7,247 nt of DNA from Coriobacteriaceae bacterium. Its GTDB lineage: Bacteria; Actinomycetota; Coriobacteriia; Coriobacteriales; Eggerthellaceae. Position numbers and translations under genes: made by a program. The stretch lies in assembly GCA_015062635.1 (NCBI GenBank), contig SUUF01000034.1, forward strand, positions 1 to 7,247. Reading direction: 5' to 3'. Below the pieces are notes generated by a model, which made no database searches, was not told the origin of the DNA, and was given only the letters and a program-made list of their open reading frames with translations. Of the stretch, positions 4,017-7,247 are shown piece by piece. Position 1 is the first letter of the stretch. Each line of letters begins with the position of its first letter.

Positions 4017-6374
4017 ATGAAGAAACGCAATTGGCATGGCGTGCTTTCAGCGTTCCTGGCATTCGTGCTGGTAGCCGGTCTGAGTCCGGCATCGGCATTG
4101 GCGGTGCAGGATAATGCGAGCACGGCCGCAGAAGACCAGCCCGCAGTTGCGGAACAGGTCGATGAGAATGCGCAAGGCGACCTGGAGGCCGCCAAGGCAC
4201 AAGATGAGCAGGCCGTTCAGGCGGAAACACCCGATGAGGCTGCAGCTTCGGAAGCAGTTGAGGCTCAGGACGAGCAAGAGGTTGCCGTCGAGCCGGAAGG
4301 CGTGGAAGAGGAGCCTGACGCGATTCCCGCGGAGGAGCCCAAGGCCGCGGAGCAACAAGATGCTGCCGTGACCACGCAGTCGGATGACGACGAGGAAGAA
4401 GACGTCGGAATCTGGGAAGCGGATATCAGCCTCGATAAGAGGGCCTTCGAATACGATGGTAAGCCGCATGCGCCTGAAGTCAAGATAACCTATGGCGGGA
4501 AAACCCTTGTCGAGGGGACCGACTACGAATTGAGCTATATCTACTGGGGAATCGATGATGATCGCTCTGATTCCCTTGATGAACCGCAGGCTGATTGCGG
4601 GTACTATGACATTATCATCAAGGGAATGGGCCGGTTTACGAGCAGTGATGAGTATGGCTATCAGATTTTCGATCGGTTCGATCTGGCCAGCTTGTATGCT
4701 ACGATGACGGACGACAGCTTTTTCGAGGGTGCAATCCCGTCTGATTTCGGCGTTACGGTGAATCCAAAAGACGAGAACGCGAAGACGCAAGAGGATAAGA
4801 CGCTTGCAAAGGGCAAGGATTATACGATTTCGTATATGAAGGTTCCAAACGGGCAGGGCACTGATACCGATTACGTCGATTACAGCAAATTTACCGCGGT
4901 GAAAGATATCTCGAAGGCGACTGCCGGAAGCTATTGCGTCATGCTCACGGGTGCTGGCTCGTACCATGGCCAAAAGGCGTTATGGTTCTCGGTGAAGAGT
5001 CCCAAGAACATCGGCTATGCCGAGGTGAAGGTGGCAAACGAGCCTGTGGTGAATAATGCGAGCGAGAAAGTGACGCCCTCGTTCGTCGTGACGTTGAAAG
5101 GCAAGCTTCTTAGGGCAGGCACGGATTACACTGTGACGTATCAGCGATTGAACGACGATTCGGATTACGATGCCTCGATATTGACTGCACCTCTTTCTGC
5201 CGGCAAGTATGTCGCGATTATCGAAGGCAAGGGCTCGTATACGGGGTTCACGGATTGCAGCTTCAAAATAAAAGATACGTTGGACCTCGCATATTCGACG
5301 CTTGAATACGAGCAATACGTTGCAGAGACGGGGAAGCCCATCGGCGTGACGGGCCTGAAGGTGTATGCGGCAGACGGCACGCTGCTGAAATCGGGTGCCG
5401 ATTACAAGCTCAAATATTATTCGTATTCTTATGACGAAGAAACGGATGAGGAGATAACCGAAGAATACGATGCGCCGCGATTGAGCGATGCCGGCAGTAG
5501 GGTGTATTTCACGGTTACGGGCTGTGGCAAGTATCATGGCGACCAGACCGGCGCCTATAGAATCGTAGAGAAGAACAGTCTGCGGCTCGCGAAGGTTGCC
5601 TTCGCCGGCGGCGCGACCGAGGTTGGATACACCGGCAAGGATATCCCGTTTGTCGTGACGTTCCCCGGTGCAAAGACGCCGCTGAAGGCGGGGGTCGACT
5701 ACGACATTGACGATATCGATTTCAATTCTCCGGAAAGCGGTTGGTCAAGTGAGAGCGCCATCAACAAAGTCGGAACATACGATGTGGAAATCACGGCGCA
5801 CGAGGGCGGCAAATACACGGGTTGGGCATCCGCGACCCTGTATGTGAAGCCCGATGTCTCGAAGGCCAAGGTCACCGTTGCCTCTGGAAAATACACCGGC
5901 AAGGCGCTGACGCCCGAACCCAAGGTGGAGCTCGGCGGCACGGTGCTCATCAAGGACGTGGACTACACGGTCTCCTACAAGAACAACGTGAAGGCCGGCA
6001 AGAAGGCCAGCGTCGTCATCACGGGTACGGGTGACTACACGGGCACGGCATCCAAGGCATTCACCATAGCCAAGGCCAAGAATCCGTTGAAGGTTAAGGC
6101 CTCGTCGAAGGTCGTGAAGGCGAAGACGGTGAAAAAGAAGGCCAAGACCATGAAGGCCATCAAGGTGCTGAAGAAGGCCGGCAAGGTCACCTATTCCAAG
6201 GTGAAGAAGGGCTCGGCCAAGCAGCTTTCCGTGAGCAAGAAGAACGGTAAGATCACGGTTGCCAAGGGCACGAAGAAGGGCACCTACACCATCAAGGTGA
6301 AGGTGAAAGCCAAGGGCAACGCCAACTACAAGGCCGCTTCCAAGGTCGTGAAGGTGAAGGTGAAGGTGAAGTAG
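4017..6374 (+). CDS. Secreted Ig-like repeat protein with acidic linker and lysine-rich C-terminus
   Basis: This is a predicted exported surface or wall-associated protein of 785 residues; function unknown. A Sec signal peptide spans 1-29 (MKKRNW, hydrophobic core, SPASALA), with cleavage probable after Ala29. Residues 31-130 form a low-complexity acidic linker with 35 Asp/Glu and 2 Lys. Six degenerate Ig-like repeats follow, at about 134-219, 222-327, 332-418, 420-517, 521-610 and 614-686. Most have a strand ending LxxGxDYxxxY and then GxYxxxIxGxGxYxG. Repeats 1-4 each contain one cysteine (194, 307, 414, 503). Residues 689-785 form a basic beta-type domain with 34 Lys and no Asp, Glu or Arg, ending in alternating Val-Lys. 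There is no LPXTG motif, transmembrane tail or lipobox, so retention may depend on the basic domain binding anionic wall polymers (inference). An in-frame ATG at 3999 would add six residues. The gene has its own promoter and terminator. Confidence 0.88.
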   Translation: MKKRNWHGVLSAFLAFVLVAGLSPASALAVQDNASTAAEDQPAVAEQVDENAQGDLEAAKAQDEQAVQAETPDEAAASEAVEAQDEQEVAVEPEGVEEEPDAIPAEEPKAAEQQDAAVTTQSDDDEEEDVGIWEADISLDKRAFEYDGKPHAPEVKITYGGKTLVEGTDYELSYIYWGIDDDRSDSLDEPQADCGYYDIIIKGMGRFTSSDEYGYQIFDRFDLASLYATMTDDSFFEGAIPSDFGVTVNPKDENAKTQEDKTLAKGKDYTISYMKVPNGQGTDTDYVDYSKFTAVKDISKATAGSYCVMLTGAGSYHGQKALWFSVKSPKNIGYAEVKVANEPVVNNASEKVTPSFVVTLKGKLLRAGTDYTVTYQRLNDDSDYDASILTAPLSAGKYVAIIEGKGSYTGFTDCSFKIKDTLDLAYSTLEYEQYVAETGKPIGVTGLKVYAADGTLLKSGADYKLKYYSYSYDEETDEEITEEYDAPRLSDAGSRVYFTVTGCGKYHGDQTGAYRIVEKNSLRLAKVAFAGGATEVGYTGKDIPFVVTFPGAKTPLKAGVDYDIDDIDFNSPESGWSSESAINKVGTYDVEITAHEGGKYTGWASATLYVKPDVSKAKVTVASGKYTGKALTPEPKVELGGTVLIKDVDYTVSYKNNVKAGKKASVVITGTGDYTGTASKAFTIAKAKNPLKVKASSKVVKAKTVKKKAKTMKAIKVLKKAGKVTYSKVKKGSAKQLSVSKKNGKITVAKGTKKGTYTIKVKVKAKGNANYKAASKVVKVKVKVK
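4416..6074 (+). repeat. Six degenerate Ig-like protein repeats
   Basis: The encoded units share the pattern LxxGxDY, a variable loop, and then GxYxxxIxGxGxYxG, at about 73-106 residues each. The last unit (5856-6074) is the compact canonical form: YTGKALTP, then DVDYTVSYKNN, then ITGTGDYTG. Units 1-5 carry loop insertions and diverge at DNA level, so this is old duplication and not recent tandem amplification. The units resemble the bacterial Ig-like repeats common in long surface proteins of gut Firmicutes and Coriobacteriia. Confidence 0.75.
6348..6371 (+). repeat. Hexanucleotide tandem repeat (GTGAAG)4
   Basis: Four perfect GTGAAG units run directly into the TAG stop codon and encode alternating Val-Lys. 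Gain or loss of a unit would keep the frame and alter the length of the last basic strand by two residues. Confidence 0.85.
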
Positions 6375-6386
6375 CCCGAACCGAAA

Positions 6387-6402
6387 GCCGCGCGAATGCG
6401 GC
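6387..6402 (+). other. Small hairpin after the secreted-protein gene
   Basis: GCCGC (6387-6391) pairs with GCGGC (6398-6402) over a 6-nt loop, 12 nt after the stop codon and upstream of the main terminator. It may help protect the 3' end of the transcript or be incidental. Confidence 0.25.
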
Positions 6403-6413
6403 AAATGGTTGAA

Positions 6414-6448
6414 GGGGAGGCCGCCCGCATGAAGCGGGTGGCCTCCTT
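6414..6448 (+). terminator. GC-rich hairpin terminator of secreted-protein gene
   Basis: GGAGGCCGCCCGC (6416-6428) pairs with GCGGGTGGCCTCC (6434-6446) as a 13-bp stem with one G-T wobble and a 5-nt loop. Two further G-T pairs are possible at the base. The tail TTGGTCT is only weakly T-rich, so termination may be less complete than at 3848-3871. Confidence 0.75.
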
Positions 6449-6452
6449 GGTC

Positions 6453-6458
6453 TATACT
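6453..6458 (+). promoter_or_regulatory. queD: Possible -10 box for queD
   Basis: TATACT lies 5 nt after the terminator pairing ends and 30 bp before the queD ATG. No good -35 element is visible, because the matching position falls in the loop and right arm of the terminator hairpin. If it is used, the leader would be only about 23 nt and could not hold a queuosine riboswitch. Confidence 0.35.
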
Positions 6459-6477
6459 GCATGCGATAACGACGAGC

Positions 6478-6482
6478 GGAGG
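6478..6482 (+). promoter_or_regulatory. queD: Ribosome binding site of queD
   Basis: GGAGG lies 5 nt before ATG 6488. The out-of-frame ATG 6484 is only 1 nt from this site and opens a different frame without recognisable product. Confidence 0.75.
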
Positions 6483-6487
6483 TATGC

Positions 6488-6910
6488 ATGTATGGACTGA
6501 AAACCGAGGTGGAATTCGACGCCGCCCATTTCCTGACCGATTATCACGGCAAGTGCGAAAACCTGCACGGGCATCGCTGGCGCGTGGTGGTGTACCTCGA
6601 GGTTGCGGAGCTGCAGAACGAGGGCACGATGAAGGACATGGTGCTCGATTTCGGCGATTTCAAGCGCGAGGTGCGGGCATTGGCTGAATCGATTGATCAC
6701 ACTTTCCTGGTGGAAGAGGGTTCGCTGATGCCCAAGACCTTCGCCTGCCTGGAGGAGGAGGGCTTCACGCTCACGATTTTGCCGTTCCGCACCACGGCCG
6801 AGAACCTTGCGCGGTGGTTTAGCGAGCAGCTGGTGGCGCGCGGCCTGCCGGTTTCGCAGGTCGAGGTGTACGAGACACCCACCAACTGCGCCATCTACCG
6901 CCGGGGCTAG
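6488..6910 (+). CDS. queD: 6-carboxy-5,6,7,8-tetrahydropterin synthase QueD
   Basis: This enzyme converts 7,8-dihydroneopterin triphosphate to 6-carboxy-5,6,7,8-tetrahydropterin, releasing acetaldehyde and triphosphate; it is the second step towards queuosine. It has 140 residues and the full PTPS/QueD signature. Zinc ligands are His14 (FDAAHF), His27 and His29 (LHGHRW). The catalytic Cys23 is in GKCENLHGH. The DFGDFK motif lies at 54-59. The catalytic Asp70-His71 pair is in IDHTFL. Glu105 (TAENLARW) and the substrate-binding Glu129 (VYETPTNCAIY) are present. Cys23 close to the histidines fits QueD better than pterin-biopterin enzymes of animals. ATG 6488 is chosen over ATG 6484 because GGAGG (6478-6482) is 5 nt upstream and the frame gives the conserved N-terminus. 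queE starts 2 nt after its stop, so the two are co-transcribed. Confidence 0.95.
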   Translation: MYGLKTEVEFDAAHFLTDYHGKCENLHGHRWRVVVYLEVAELQNEGTMKDMVLDFGDFKREVRALAESIDHTFLVEEGSLMPKTFACLEEEGFTLTILPFRTTAENLARWFSEQLVARGLPVSQVEVYETPTNCAIYRRG

Positions 6911-6912
6911 GC

Positions 6913-7247
6913 ATGAAGCAGCGTTTTCAGGTGGCAGAGCGCCGGTTTCCGGTGGTCGAGCGTTTCACGAGCATCAACGGCGAGGGGACCCACGCCGGCC
7001 GCCTTGCCGCGTTCGTGCGGTTTCGCGGGTGCACGCTGGCGTGCTCGTATTGCGATACCGTGTGGGCGAACCGGGCCGATGCGCCTGCCCAGATGATGTC
7101 GGTTGACGAGATCGTGTCGTTTGCGGAGGCGTCGCCGGCATCGTGTGTGACGCTCACGGGGGGCGAGCCGCTGCTGCAAGATGGCATCGAGGAGCTGCTC
7201 GAAGCGCTGCTGGCCGACCCCGACCGCTATATCGAGGTCGAGACCAA
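6913..7247 (+). CDS. queE: 7-carboxy-7-deazaguanine synthase QueE (5' part, cut by window edge)
   Basis: This radical SAM enzyme rearranges 6-carboxytetrahydropterin to 7-carboxy-7-deazaguanine, the step after QueD. The visible 111 residues begin MKQRFQ and contain FTSINGEGTHAGR (18-30), which is typical of QueE substrate binding. The cluster motif CTLACSYCDT has Cys40, Cys44 and Cys47 as canonical CX3CX2C for the 4Fe-4S cluster, and LTGGEPLLQ (81-89) is the SAM-binding GGEP motif. The frame stays open to the end of the window, so about half the protein is missing. Its ATG lies 2 nt after the queD stop, with only a weak SD-like GGGGCTAGG before it, so translation is probably coupled to queD. 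Confidence 0.93.
   Translation, partial: MKQRFQVAERRFPVVERFTSINGEGTHAGRLAAFVRFRGCTLACSYCDTVWANRADAPAQMMSVDEIVSFAEASPASCVTLTGGEPLLQDGIEELLEALLADPDRYIEVET

Noticed and set aside
3833..4114. 93-codon plus-strand frame across the terminator and promoter
   Set aside because: It crosses the terminator hairpin and the -10 box and overlaps the signal peptide in another frame; no SD or homology-like motif.
4047..4973. 308-codon open frame on the minus strand
   Set aside because: It lies opposite the signal peptide, acidic linker and first repeats of the secreted-protein gene. No motif and no promoter or SD support it.
6300..6374. Sortase (LPXTG) anchor at the C-terminus of the secreted protein
   Set aside because: The end is alternating Val-Lys with no LPXTG-like motif and no hydrophobic helix.
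5745..6404. 219-codon minus-strand frame rich in Leu, His and Gly
   Set aside because: It is the reverse complement of the lysine-rich repeat region, where AAG and GTG codons read as CTT and CAC. It is not an independent gene.
6375..6487. Possible preQ1 riboswitch before queD
   Set aside because: The gap holds a small hairpin and a terminator-like stem, but no A-rich tail or pseudoknot arrangement typical of preQ1 aptamers, and the likely leader is too short.

Overview
The window looks like chromosomal DNA from a high-GC anaerobic actinobacterium, most likely an intestinal member of the Coriobacteriia (Eggerthella/Slackia/Collinsella-like). This is an inference from three things: strong C/G-ending codon choice, a pair of family III (CaiB/BaiF) CoA-transferase-fold proteins, and a secreted protein with a repeat type and a lysine-rich C-terminal module that I associate with surface proteins of gut Coriobacteriia and Lachnospiraceae. 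No mobile element, CRISPR array, tRNA or rRNA is visible.

Region 1 (1-3871) is a metabolic cluster on the + strand: a zinc-dependent medium-chain alcohol dehydrogenase (16-1071), a 141-nt gap with two hairpins, then two CaiB/BaiF-fold genes joined stop-to-start (1213-2541 and 2542-3804), closed by a textbook UUCG-loop terminator (3848-3871). All three genes have very strong codon bias, suggesting high expression. The two CaiB/BaiF proteins are not duplicates. The first has a transferase-like active site (Asp175). The second also carries the His/Asp/Glu pattern of the alpha-methylacyl-CoA racemase branch (His140, Asp165, Glu247). A plausible reading is a pathway that oxidises or reduces a hydroxy compound, moves CoA onto an acid and possibly epimerises the acyl-CoA. 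The substrate cannot be read from the sequence.

Region 2 (3872-6448) has an intergenic stretch with a perfect TATAAT -10 box and a TTGCGCAA palindrome, then one gene for a secreted protein of about 785 residues. It consists of a signal peptide, a strongly acidic linker, six degenerate Ig-like repeats and a C-terminal domain with 34 lysines and no acidic residue or arginine in 97 positions. A GC-rich hairpin terminator follows. Base and codon use change abruptly inside this gene near 5850.

Region 3 (6449-7247) is the start of a queuosine-precursor operon: queD (6488-6910) and, 2 nt later, the 5' part of queE (6913 to the window edge). These convert dihydroneopterin triphosphate to 6-carboxytetrahydropterin and then to 7-carboxy-7-deazaguanine. 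The rest of queE and any queC/queF lie outside the window.
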